This document shows, in pieces, positions 37,501 to 48,109 of a DNA stretch of 64,000 bases (positions are counted from its first letter, which is position 1; every line of letters starts with the position of its first letter). This DNA comes from Moniliophthora roreri (taxonomy: Eukaryota > Basidiomycota > Agaricomycetes > Agaricales > Marasmiaceae), in NCBI GenBank assembly GCA_001466705.2, contig LATX02000245.1:1-64000 (forward strand), in the 5' to 3' direction. The translations under genes were made by a program, and so were the position numbers. Under the pieces are notes generated by a model. It was not told where the DNA came from, did not search any database, and was given only the letters and a program-made list of their open reading frames with translations.

Positions 37501-39482
37501 GCACTCCAAAAGCTTTCGATGCTATCGATCCTGGGGTCTTCTTCTATTGCTGCCAGTAATGGAGCTCATGGTCCGTAGATCTCGCACGCGTGAGCACCTG
37601 GGATTTTTACCACTCAGCTCAATGCCTCCACGGGCTCTTCGGCGCTAACCATCACCATCGCCTTACAGATTTTGCTGCAGTGTCGACGTATTAGACAAGC
37701 AAGACGTTTAACCGCCTCATCCACCTGGAGGTGACTTGGTCTCATATCTGCCCTCTGATTCCATCCGAGATCCCGCTCCTTGTTGGATGTGATGCAGGTG
37801 TTGTAGTAGGGGGACTGGTGCACGGAGCGGAGGTTCCAGGCCTGTTTGGCAGTGCTTGGCATGAGCTTCTGTAGTCTACATTTCCGTGTACGTATCCAAC
37901 CAGCATCGTGTCTTCGGCATTGCGATAGCCAGACCACCCGGCCCTCTCCAACGTCTTTGAGAGTATTTCGTACTCTTGCAATACGAGTGTCTCTGACTGT
38001 CGTAGTATCTAGCAAAGTGACTAGATGTCTGTCCCGACTCTTTCCCGATTGATATTGGCAGGTATGGATGATAGGAACCGAACAGGTGGGTTCGGTAGTT
38101 TTGCCTGAACATGACCAAAGCTGTGAATGTCGTTCGCTATATTAAGCTCAACCCGAGCCGACGCTATGAACAGAAGGGAAAAGTGGTAAGAACACAAAAC
38201 GCGACACTGCACTCGTAGAATTAAAATTCGAATCTATACATTCATAAGGTCTAAACCCGAACCCGAACCCGAACCCGAACCCGAATTTCGCCGCATCCGC
38301 GCTGCTGACGATGGTCACTCCGGGTTGAGAAAAAGAAACTCTGCTAAACAGATTCTCCAGGCACATGTACAAATGACTGAAGTGTGAGCTTTCGGACGAT
38401 CGGACGTTTCTGGCGACCAGAAACGTGTCGATAACCCGAAACGTAAGCGCGTAACCTTTCATCTATTTCTTTTGTCAAACTGATTTTTTTTTTCAAAACG
38501 TATCGAGAAGCTTTGACACATCAGCTGTGCGAATGGCACACAAGCCATAAGTGTCGTCCTCTACTATTCCTTCCTTTTTTTAGCAGGATCAGCCGCTCTA
38601 CCAACACGTTCACCTTGGCAATTCTCAGCGAGGCTACGATTCCGAGTTTACGAGGACTCCAATTCTTTCCTTATACGGAAGGTATAAGTTGTGGTCTGAT
38701 AGATATCGATAGATCATGTTTGTCTCATTGTTCCGCTTCGCTCCCATTCTCATTAGCACTGGTTGGCCTTAGAAAGTCTCCACAGAACCACATCACCAGA
38801 AACGGACTCGTAAATGCCATCGGACCCTGAGGCCTGATGGCCCACTGTAGCAAGTAAAGATATGGATGACTCAAAAGAACAACCTGTGATACCTTCTTGA
38901 TCTTCAGTGCTGCATCCGTGACGCTAGCCCGCGTAGAAACTCACCGGTATTCCATAACCTTCGATTCCTAAGCAAATCTTATTTGATGGCCGTCGGGATA
39001 GGCATGTTTTACTATCATGCCCCAGTGGCGCATCTCATCAATGACAAACGTTCGGCGCTGCATTCAACTGATTGTGGCTGCAGATCAAGCTTGCATACTA
39101 GTCAAAGATGATTATGACCGTGATGCACGGTCTTCCTTGATCCCAATTCCTCAAACAACTGGCACATGCAAATTCCTCGATCTTTACATTGAACACCATT
39201 CTATACCCAGGTGCCCGAACACATTTGCCCGAGAGAAACACATTTTTTCTCCGCGGCGTTTCGATTATTGCCCCTGTAACTGACAGATTGCTGATATTCC
39301 GGAAGACATGCAGGAAACATCCTAATTCGTGTCGTTTCGAATCAAGGACTTCCATCCAACTATCCTCCCTATCTTGCCACTGCCACCAGAGAACAAATGT
39401 CTTCAAAACCCAAAACGAGCAAAACCCTGTCAGTTTCTCGTATATATGCCGATCCAACCTTCTCCTCGGAAAAACGACCACC
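34558..39482. repeat. Segmental duplication unit B (blocks P, X, Y), decayed
   Basis: This matches 27.87-31.45 kb in order. It has extra segments: about 37.8-38.5 kb is longer than in unit A and contains the telomere-like tract, and 221 bp at 38,634-38,854 are absent from unit A (which reads CAGCGAGG-TAAAGATATGG at 31,006). Coding islands match unit A, but the frames are interrupted. The last part (39.0-39.48 kb) leads into the start of seven-TM copy D and must include its promoter. Confidence 0.5.
38254..38285. repeat. Telomere-like hexamer repeat (AACCCG)5
   Basis: Five perfect copies of AACCCG plus two bases lie here. The standard fungal telomere repeat is CCCTAA/TTAGGG; this tract is the CCCGAA/TTCGGG variant, one base different. 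It is interstitial and unique in the window. It may be a degenerate interstitial telomeric tract or just a microsatellite. Confidence 0.85.
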
Positions 39483-40977
39483 ATGAGTGTCGGGCTCGTT
39501 GACTCGACTCTTTTCAATATCCAGTCAGTACTCGTTAGACCTATCATCACTGTAGGGGTATGTGTAACTTTTGCTCGATACCGACATCATTAACGTGCAT
39601 TCCAGATAACTTTTCTGCTATTCGGTGGGGGACGAATTATCATCTTCTTCGTCAGTAACCGATGAGATTCTCTGCAACAGGATTCCATGCTCTGATCTTT
39701 GGGCAGCTGTTGCACTTCCTATGGACACGCCCAAACATGATCAACAGAAAGTCGCACGTTGCATGGATTGCGTGTCTTTTTGTGATGGCGACTGCTACAT
39801 CGTTTGTTAGCACTGCTAGTGTCGTCATGGACTCAGTCGTCTTCTTCCGGGTCGTTCAGACTCAGGATTTAGCACCTTTCATTACTTACATAGGAGACAG
39901 TCAAGCGATGGCGGGTATAGCGTAAGCTTGCTTTCTCTGTTTGATACTGCCATGCTAACGATTCTCGCAGAGGGTTTACTAATATTGGCTATGTTGTAAC
40001 CAAGTAAGGGTCGCTGCTCCCCGCAATAGTGCCATACGCTAAAGTTATTCGCCCTCAGCTGTATCGCGGATTCTGTTTTGGTCAGTGAGCGTCATGATTT
40101 TATTCCCTTGAAGGCTCAATTTCGCCGTAGATTCATCGATTATATACCATTTGGGGTTCTACGACACGAGTTATTGCAGTCCCGGTCCTGGCATCAGTGG
40201 TAGCAAATGGTATGGTGTTATCTGCCTGTCCGGATACAGTGGCTGAACTATGTTGCCCTCAGCTTTTGGCTTCGCTACAGGTATCATGCAGATTCTTGCC
40301 TTCAACCCGAATATTGGCACCGTCGAATTTTCCATAAAGACCGCCAATTTCCAACTTGGATACTGTACGTTCTATTACAATCTTCTACCAGCATACAGAC
40401 ACTTACTCAGATTCTCCAGACGCTACGAATGCTGCGGTCAATAGCATGATCACACTCATGATTGGTACGAATCGCCTTCTATAGAGTCCCTCACATGTAC
40501 TCATTCAGCCAGTGAAGCTGGCCGAATCTGGTGGACAGCTCGAGACGCTCGACGTGCGATATCTAACCGCAGTGAGATCAGCAAAAAATTCAGGACAGTT
40601 GTTGCAATGGTGTACGTATAGTACTATTTTCTGAGTCCAACTATTCTAATTTTGACCACCTGTAGTCTTGAATCTGGAATGATTTATCCGACAGTGCTGG
40701 TCATCCACGTTGCCTTTTCCGCCAACGCGAGCAAACTTGGTGTTTTCGTCAATCTTACTCCTGCTATCACTCTTGTTGCGGTATGTGGACAAGTAGCCAA
40801 AGCCACATCTAGCGCCACTTATGCTTCAATATGCAGGGAATGGCTCCAACATTTCTTATTATGTGGTCCAATATCAATCGGTGTGTATGGGTAGGTCAAT
40901 CAGAAGACGAGAGCATATCATTCCAGTTAGAGTCGGAGGAACGAAACAGTAATTGGTACAGATTTGGTCAATACTAG
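39483..40977 (+). CDS. Seven-TM membrane prot., copy D (intact, 11 exons)
   Basis: Exons: 39,483-39,557; 39,606-39,624; 39,681-39,921; 39,971-40,003; 40,059-40,080; 40,131-40,209; 40,263-40,364; 40,420-40,464; 40,518-40,611; 40,666-40,780; 40,837-40,977. All introns are GT-AG and phases close to 321 aa. It is close to copy C with the same exon lengths, except exon 7, which is two codons longer, and the last exon. Motifs: FHALIFGQLLHFLWTRPN, NIGYVVTNCIADSVLIHRLY, AGRIWWTARDARR, LESGMIYPTVLVIHVAF and GMAPTFLIMW. The tail ends in NWYRFGQY. A secreted-protein gene lies convergently 0.65 kb downstream. It belongs to the same uncharacterised Agaricomycete-type family, is presumably a plasma or endomembrane protein, and has unknown function. 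Confidence 0.85.
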
Positions 40978-41623
40978 GTACAATTTGAATCTTCCCGATA
41001 TTCTCAGTCAAGAAGAGTGATCGCTCAAACACTAGTACTACCGCAGCCACTTCCCTGTTGATATCTAGCTACTATTGATGAAGTGCGTAAAAAATCACAA
41101 AATGATGTGCCCGCGGCTGTTGAAGAGGTTTGTCCTCCTGAAACGCTGCTAATGGCCCCCGAACCCTTCTGAATGCGTCGCAACCTCCTGATGAGTCTTG
41201 TTAATCTTGCACTGAAAAAGTGGCATCATACTGTGGTGGTTAAGTTAGATCAACCGGTCGTATGATGACTTCTGGAAGCCGGGCAGCTCTCGGATTATCG
41301 CGTGTTGGATGCGCACTAATCTTTGCCTCTAACTCAGAGGAGAGATAATAGGACGGAAACCTTAAGAGTTTTCTTTCTTTCTTTTTTTCCCCCGACTCTA
41401 AGAACTTGCTTAGAACATCACGCAGCAGGTTCGAACTTCGAGTCTCAAGCTTCGAGAGGTAGTTTAACATTCATATTGATCTCAACAGCCGCAAAGTCAA
41501 GCGTGTAGTATCGTAACGTAGACGTGAGCTACCGTCAAACTAAATATATAAATATCGGAATAATTCCATCAGCCTAAAAATTACAAAAGTCAGCATGAAC
41601 CCAACTTGAAATACTCCATGGAG
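40978..41623. other. Convergent intergenic region, no gene
   Basis: This 646-bp stretch separates the convergent 3' ends of seven-TM copy D and the secreted-protein gene. The motif ACTAGTACTACCGCAGCC near 41,030 corresponds to ACACTACTACTACGGCAGCC at 11,790 and similar text at 5,705 and 21,690, marking the module boundary. A pyrimidine-rich run lies near 41,368-41,395. Nothing else is supported. Confidence 0.5.
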
Positions 41624-42025
41624 TCAAGACCCACATTGAACGCAAACACCCCCGATGCAGCGGATGCAATTGGGAATTCGGACTGGGAGAGACGGCCCCC
41701 TCAGTCCCACTGGCAGTGGTTGGATAGGGCTTTGCTGAGGAGAAAAGATATTAGTTATGTGAACCTGAAAGATAGCAAGATTTCCAACCATTTCATTGAG
41801 AGGTAATAACCCAGACAAGTCAGAGAACCAACTGGTATTGTTGTTGGCCTCAGAAGGCCTCTCAACTTCCGTGGAACTATGATCCCGATGAAGATCAGTA
41901 AAAGTCAGGATAGGTGCAACAAGACAAGAATCATACCTGTTCAATGGCAATTGCAAGCTTCCAGATGCAGGGAGCACGAAAAGACCAACAGCAGTAGCGG
42001 CGACGAGTATGGTGGAGAAAATCAT
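41624..42025 (-). CDS. Small secreted cysteine-tailed protein, copy D
   Basis: Exons 42,025-41,937, 41,876-41,765 and 41,734-41,624 give 103 aa. Both introns are GT-AG; the second is only 30 nt, which is short even for a basidiomycete. The signal peptide is MIFSTILVAATAVGLFVLPA followed by SG. The mature protein is Ser/Asn-rich (SEANNNTSWFSDLSG), then proline-rich, and ends in a cysteine tail, CIRCIGGVCVQCGS, parallel to CTFCPGNGQTCVSCGS of copy C. This is the only copy with canonical splice sites and no internal stop, so it is the best candidate for a functional member. It pairs convergently with seven-TM copy D. No homologue outside the window is recognised. Confidence 0.65.
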   Translation of the reverse strand: MIFSTILVAATAVGLFVLPASGSLQLPLNRYDSCLVAPILTFTDLHRDHSSTEVERPSEANNNTSWFSDLSGLLPLNEMVGNLAIFQVHITNIFSPQQSPIQPLPVGLRGPSLPVRIPNCIRCIGGVCVQCGS

Positions 42026-42179
42026 AATGTAGAATTGAAAAAAAAAAGAAGAAGTCGGAAAAGAAGAGAGAAATAAGAAAGAGAAAATGCGTTGAACCAA
42101 TAGTAAAAAAACTGACTCCCAGAGTGAAGAATCAGAGAGATTCATGCGTCCTTTTAAACCGGGCAGGACCTGGTATCAG

Positions 42180-44850
42180 CGGCTTTGCGATATTCATTGC
42201 AGTACGCTCTCCACCTTGAATCTTGGATACAGCAGAGCCAATCGGGAAATCAAATTGGTTATGATATCAATCACAAAAATCTAACCTTTGTGGTCTTATT
42301 GAAACCGTCAGAGTGATTGAGTACTCGGGCTCTGCCGAACGCGTCACCTTCGTCACGAAATGCCGCGGCCTGGAGCATTCTATGGGTCCGGGACCGAGAT
42401 TTTTCTGGGACCACTGTCTGCAGTTCAGGCAAAAGCCAACTGGACGTAGATGAGTTACGATGCCGGTAAGTCTTCCACCTATTCGTTGCCAAGATTAAAC
42501 TGATTGTGGACTAAATCAGGAACTCAGAATACCGTTCCTTTAATTTGTCGGGCTCTTCGTGTCAACTGTGTCCAGAACGAACCTAGATCTTCGATTAAAC
42601 ACATTTCATCGACCCTTTTGCGTGTGTGTGGGCATCTTTTTTTTTTTTTTTGCTGTTCCAAGTCATTGTAGATGTCAAGGTTCCGAGAGGTCGTGTTTCG
42701 TGGAAATGTCCGATTTGTGAGTTCGATACGCTTCGCTGGCATATTTGGACTTCCATGTCATATTTTGGTAATAGGTCTACCCATGGAGAACGATTCAGAA
42801 GTATGAAATAGATGGATGCGATGGCTCATGGTCAGATCTAGGGACCGGTTTGGGTTTTTGAAGTAGCTTAGCGAGTATTCCATGTCCTCTAGCGCTATCA
42901 GAACTCAAAAAAGTCCAGTTTTGCAGGCACCTGCACGCGAAAGGTCATCATGCTCAGAAACATATAAACATGTATGAAGAATGTCACATTCGCCATGAGG
43001 GGTCACGGAGGCTCACCAGCAATCTTAATGCGATTCATCATACGCCGGGTCGGGTGGCTTCCTACGTTCGCCTCACATTTTGGACTTAAAGGAGGTATCG
43101 CCATTTTAAGATCATCAGGCGCATTTCCATTCATCATTCTACAGAGCGACATCTCAAGACTCATTCGGTTGTCACAGACACAGCACTTCCCCAATCCTTG
43201 TCACTGATATCTCGTATCTCGCATCTTCGAGTGTCTCTATGACATTGACCTCGCCACGAACTACAATACCTTCCTTTTCCTACGATAGCTCAGCACTCAT
43301 ACGTTAGACGTGATCTACCCCGGGCGTTGTAGTTCTCCTGGATATCACTTACGCCAATCAAAGCTGTGTGGATAACGCCTTGAGTTTCGAGTGATCTGAG
43401 ATACCTTATCCTCTCGAAAAAGAAGGCTGACATAGTTTTCACCCTGAACTTTGTCTGAGCGACTGTTCTCAGGATGCCACCAATGGCATGGGTATATCGC
43501 AGGTCTAGCTAAATGCAGTGCCCTACTGATCCGAGTCATGATCAACATCGGAGGTCTGACAGTTCACGCAAGCTTAAGTATACGCGTAGCCTTCGTGCCT
43601 TGGACCCTCACCGACATATTTTAATGGCGGATCACATCTCTTTCCGGAAAATCATTGCAGTTCACTGCTTTAAATCGTATTGATTTTTGACGCCGAGTTA
43701 ATTGCAATGTGCTCCTTTGTTCCCTTGTTCTGGTATTGACTTCGATTCGGCTCCGAAGAGAGAGATCAAGGTGCGACTCGAATGTCAATGAATTTTTGTT
43801 TCGCTAGCCGTCGGATCTCGTGAGTCAGGTAGCCTTAATGCTGATGGTACTGGATGCTGTTCATCGGGTGGTATGCTCCGAGTCTGGACAGCCAGGGAAA
43901 TCTGCTCATGATGCCAACTTTCTGGAGAAGAAGCTAATTTCTAAACTCGTCGAGTAAAATTTCTGCCCAATGAACGATCTGGGCGACAATCCTGAAGACA
44001 CGATCTCAATGACTGCAGTTTGAGGCGAACGCCGTTGTGCGGACGAGTTCTTGAAATTTGGGCATCCGCTGAACTATCACGGTACTGATTTCGGAAACAA
44101 TAGCGGTCAGTGAGACTTGGTCAAGCAATATATTTGAATAGTATCGTTATGTGGGTCTACGTGCAGCAATAAATAATATATGGGTATATTGTTCAAACAA
44201 AGTCGTATCGGGTTTGTACTAAGGGAATTCAGAGTTAACAATAGCATAAAGAGCAATTCTGAAGTTTGATGCGGATCATCGATGTGAACAGACCTGACAC
44301 CGCTAGCGCAACGGTTGATTCAAGCTTCCAACTCCGCCGTTACTTCATTATCAGCACCCCGAGTTTGAGCTGGCAGGGAAGCAAGAGGCCTAAAAGGTCC
44401 CATCAACCTCAACAATACTTGCCCTTTTCGGGACTTTGAAGTTCAGGACTCCGATAGAGCACTGAGTGTGCTCGAGTCTTGTATGCTGAGCGTGACGATA
44501 GGTGCCTCGGTTGTCTTAGGGAGATTGTCTGGTAATCTCCCTTACTGTGTGAGCACATTTGAGAAAAAGCGGAAGCAGAGCGCGCAGGCAGAGCCTGCAG
44601 CTGGGCGCTACTCAAACCTTCGACTTCCAGACGGCCCTGGACATGTTCATCGTCAGCGTCTCAATAGTATTTTGCCAGCACCAATTGAGAGAAGAAAAGG
44701 AACGAGACTAGAATTACTCCGCCAACCATATCCGATCAGGTACGAGTCATACACCTGTCCGACACGGCGACGAAAAGGAAAAAATTAAAATTGATTCAAA
44801 TTATACAGAAATCTCGTTTCCTTCGTTATCATTACTTGGTCGTTAACTTC
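42180..44850. repeat. Block Z, fourth copy, then unassigned sequence
   Basis: From 42.2 to about 43.7 kb the sequence matches the Z blocks (ACTGGACGTAGATGAGTTAC at 42,439; GTGAGTTCGATACGCTTCGC at 42,717; ATGAAGAATGTCACATTC at 42,973). A 14-base T run lies near 42,638. From 43.7 to 44.85 kb I see no repeat block and no supported gene, although a 106-codon open frame exists at 44,468-44,788. The decayed repeat zone appears to end here. Confidence 0.45.
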
Positions 44851-44856
44851 GAGCCT

Positions 44857-45171
44857 CTAGTAGAAATCATCATCATCATCGACTCTCAATAATGGTCTCG
44901 CTTTCTCCGCTGTCGCCGCTTTCCGAGACACAACGCGAACGCCACCCCCATATTCTTTGTGACTCCCAGGATATAAACCAGGATTCTCAAATGAGATGGA
45001 CGCCCTCTCTTCCTGTATAGAATAATGAAAGCGGAGTGCAGCTATTAGACGCTAGTGTATAGGCTGAAGGAAGTCAAATGTTCTTTGACTCACCGTATCC
45101 TGCTTGACTGACGTCCGGCGCTTCTTTCGCGTCTGCTTCTTGAGCTTCCCGTTGGTGGCAGAATGAGACAT
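44857..45171 (-). CDS. Small basic protein with acidic tail (77 aa)
   Basis: Exon 1 (45,171-45,094) encodes MSHSATNGKLKKQTRKKRRT and continues to SVKQDT, a strongly basic, nuclear-localisation-like start. An 81-nt GT-AG intron follows. Exon 2 (45,012-44,857) encodes EERASISFENPGLYPGSHKE and more, finishing with LLRVDDDDDFY and a stop. The Asp run comes from an (ATC)n microsatellite on the plus strand. The clean phase, good splice sites and the bipolar basic-to-acidic composition support a real gene. The family is not recognised. It is the first intact gene to the right of the repeat zone. Confidence 0.6.
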
Positions 45172-45505
45172 GTTCGAGTTTCGGTATTTGTTCGGAAGTT
45201 AGGAAGGGGTAGACAAAGACACCAATACCGAGGAGATGGGTTTGGGCAATGAAGGAGGAGGATGGTAGACGAGGATGGTAGTGGAGGCTGCCTCCTCTGT
45301 GGAACTCCCTGCAGTACTTATAGCCTCGAGTCCGACACTTTGGCCTTCCTGGCAATCGACAAAGCTTCTTTGGCTACCATTATGGTTTGGTGGTCTAAGC
45401 GCGAGAGGGTACACGATCTTCTATGACCATTCAAAGGAGTATACATTTTGATTTAGACAATGGGTGAGCCCAACGATCTCAATGATAGTCACGAATAACG
45501 CACGG

Positions 45506-46517
45506 CTATACCGAGTAGAAAACCTCAACTGCGGCACATTTTACGCAGTTCTCCCAGCCTGTATACTTAAGGAACGATGAGCATACCAGCGGAGAGTAGA
45601 TGAGAAGCCAGTGATACGTACCCGAGCCCTGGCCAGTAAGGCAATCCGATCCCCAGGCTTCAGCAAGTGCACAAATTCCTTGCCTAGCCCTCGTCTGCCC
45701 CATGGAGAGTTTTTGTCGACGTTACCCTTCGCCTCGCTGTCATGAAGCCAGAACACGCTATGTTCGCTATCAAAGATTTGAGCTTGGATGTTGGATGTAA
45801 GGTACCACCGCTTAGGCGAGGGCCCAACTTGGACTGCATCTTCGGCGGCCTTCTCTTGCTCCGTTAGTTCTGCACCGTCCCTCGATACTCCTGATACCGG
45901 GACAGGCCGAGTTGTAGCATCCTTTAACCAATGGGGGGTGTTGGGGTATTCGTCTGATTGGCGTATGATCATTGCTTCGAACCATGACCAGGCAGACTTG
46001 AATCCACTGCTATCCAGCACTGATGAAGTCAAAAACACGGGAGCTTATAAATGAAAACGTGTTACTTACCTGGCGCATCAGGCGGAGGAGGAGGAAACCA
46101 GCCCTGATCGTTGCTCTTGATTAAAAAGAGAACTGCGCGGAGACGAGCCTGCGGAGGAATACGTGGTGTTACAAGGTAACAGATCGTAGCAGACATGCCA
46201 CGATGTAAGCGCGCATTTGCAGTACCTTTACCTTGGCGTTTTACATGAAGGCGAGCCCAGTATCGAGCGCTATCGATGATGACGTCGACGAGTTCGGGGA
46301 GCAATATAGCTGATATCATTTGACGAACAACTTGCACCTGACCCTCGGAAGGAATAAATTCCATACCAATCTCTTGACGAATACGTTCATCCGTATTGTG
46401 TTTAAAGTCGAAGGATATCAGTGAGCTTCGATAGAGCATAGCAGATGCCGGTGATGATGGTGGTGATAAGGAGACATCCGTCGGACAAAGGGGGCCTGAG
46501 TGCCACGAGAGTATCAT
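45506..46517 (-). CDS. Conserved hypothetical protein (Agaricomycete type), 301 aa
   Basis: Exons 46,517-46,070, 46,019-45,622 and 45,565-45,506, with introns of 50 and 56 nt. The order of motifs recalls a widespread but uncharacterised Agaricomycete family: LLPELVDVIIDSARYWARL early, then CYLVTPRIPP, VLFLIKSNDQGW, SAWSWFEAMI in the middle, KRWYLTSNIQ, and near the end GDRIALLARARYTGWENCV followed by AAVEVFYSV. I infer a soluble beta-rich protein; the function is unknown. The start is uncertain: ATG at 46,517 gives 301 aa, and an internal ATG at 46,439 is also possible. Confidence 0.7.
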
Positions 46518-46636
46518 CAGTAGGCTCAATTAAGCAACCCTCCCACGCCCCGGCGAGCGAAACATGGTAGGGGCTTATACCAAAGTATTGTTGCTACTGA
46601 CTGCGCGGCAACTTGCCCTCAGCATACGCCTTCGAA

Positions 46637-46852
46637 ATGCCCTCGGGGCCTCAAATTCGCGCTCAGAAACTTCGCGACACCGAGTCTGGGATCAAGGAAG
46701 CTGGCTGGAGAAGTACACCCGAGTTTTCCGCCGCATACTACGAATCTGAGCTCGCTCAAGAGAGCCGCAAGTACCATCCAGAGAGAGTTTTGGACGCATG
46801 GTTTTCCCGGAAACTCTCAGCGGAGTCCAGGAGGGAGCTAGAGATCGACTAG
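46637..46852 (+). CDS. Possible small hypothetical protein (71 aa)
   Basis: An uninterrupted frame from ATG 46,637 to TAG 46,850-46,852 encodes a charged, helix-prone sequence: MPSGPQIRAQKLRDTESGIK, then EAGWRSTPEFSAAYYESELA and a basic C-terminal half. Codon use is even and the composition is protein-like. It lies divergently from the 301-aa gene on its left. There may be an upstream exon, because a CTCAG acceptor precedes it at 46,617-46,621. No family is recognised and there is no transcript evidence. Confidence 0.4.
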   Translation: MPSGPQIRAQKLRDTESGIKEAGWRSTPEFSAAYYESELAQESRKYHPERVLDAWFSRKLSAESRRELEID

Positions 46853-46859
46853 GAGTGAG

Positions 46860-48109
46860 CGGCACTCGCAGAGCCATAGAATTTTCTCTAAGGCTACAAT
46901 CTGGTATTAAAAAGTGTACAAGTTTTGTTAACCAATTCTAATGAAATTTCACCTTGCAACCGCCTTCAGATCCGACATTTGAACAAGACTCTCCGTGCGG
47001 CCCATGAGTCGAGACTATGTCATTAGAACGTTTTAGGCTTAATTGAACCTATCCCTAATAAATCCTTTCTTCGGCATCAAATTGGGCTTCCTAATTCGTG
47101 CAAATCAGCTTTGAGCCTTGTAAGGAAATAGTTTGCACACGCACTCAACCATCGCGAGCTTTCTGAACTTCCAACACTTCCCATCCAGTTTCGTGACAAT
47201 TCTTCATGGTTCTGCATGCAAATGTTGCTCCGCGTTTTCTATAATTATTTCAGTGCAATACACGCGACCTAACACCCAAATTCCACGTACTTGTGTCCCA
47301 TATCTTGTTTATCCAGGGCTTCAGGAGAAATTCACCGATCTTCAGCTGGATTTACACGCATAATTCGACAGTGAAATGCATGATGACCGCATGGTGGTTA
47401 CAGGTAGCAGCGAAGATTCCGTGGGAAATTTTATCCGCTTCGCGACAAAGTTGAACGTTCACCTCCTCGGCTGAGTTGTCTCGGGTATTCTCCCTCTTTC
47501 ATCATTCTCTTCACCATTACCTCGGAGAGAATTCATTTCAAACCTCAAAATCACAGTGAATTACTCCACAAAATCCTCGGGATCCGTGCTTACCTGATCG
47601 AATCTGGTCAATTCCGTTGGAGACTCGACGACGCCCGCCATCGATATTTTCAAGGGCGCTTGTATCCCGACCTGCGCGAAGAGTCTCCCGAACAAGTCGG
47701 AATGCGCCCAGAGACCCAAGGTCTTCGCCTCGAACCCGATATTTTGGAGAGTGAGTCTCGAGGGATGAATTCAACCTTCCAGGAACCCAGAACGAGTGCA
47801 TTGGACACGTCTAATCCTGGTACTTGCAAGAACAAAAAAGGGCTATCTCGGGGGGCGGGAAGGCTCCAGCAATATCCATATGCGGAAATGGCCCCACGAA
47901 CCCGCACAAAGTAGCTGGTTCGCTGTAGTTGAAGGTGCGGAACTGATTACTTGTCATTGGAAATGCTTAACCAGAGCGGCAGGCCGCTAATTGGCCTTCA
48001 ACAAAGTATATATACACCTAGCAGACAACGTGTAGATTTCAGTGCCTCGACTCTCTTCTCCCAAACGCGTCACTTAAACCTTCTGACTCGTGACCCTTGT
48101 AACTGGAAA
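46860..48109. other. Gap with one long uncertain open frame
   Basis: The only notable item is a 168-codon plus-strand frame at 47,411-47,914 that follows a GTAGCAG acceptor-like site. It encodes a central charged segment (HRYFQGRLYPDLREESPEQV) that could be an exon. It lacks an evident start and a second exon. The rest of the interval shows nothing I can support until the promoter of the RING gene. Confidence 0.3.
48007..48014 (+). promoter_or_regulatory. TATA-like box of the RING gene
   Basis: TATATATA lies 96 bp upstream of the chosen start codon at 48,110, a usual distance allowing for a short 5' leader. This supports the choice of start. Confidence 0.5.

Noticed and set aside
37037..37648. 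203-codon plus-strand frame, the longest in the left half
   Set aside because: The homologous blocks at 10.9, 18.0 and 30.2 kb are open in other frames, and the frame runs across sites that look like introns in the siblings. It is a chance frame in eroded repeat.
38148..38462. Protein with an FGFGFGFGF run
   Set aside because: The run is only the translation of the (AACCCG)n tract; flanking sequence is decayed repeat.
4113..42025. Mating-type B locus (pheromone receptors plus pheromone precursors)
   Set aside because: The seven-TM proteins lack recognisable STE3 features, and the small proteins have signal peptides and a CxxC-type tail without a C-terminal CaaX box. The arrangement only resembles a receptor-ligand locus.
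1..44800. Retrotransposon polymerase or LTR elements as the cause of the repeats
   Set aside because: I looked for reverse transcriptase, integrase and transposase motifs and for long terminal direct repeats and saw none. The repeats are segmental duplications of cellular genes with small MITE-type insertions.
47538..47907. Minus-strand frames opposite the 47.4-47.9 kb plus-strand frame
   Set aside because: They are reverse-strand shadows without start, splice or motif support.
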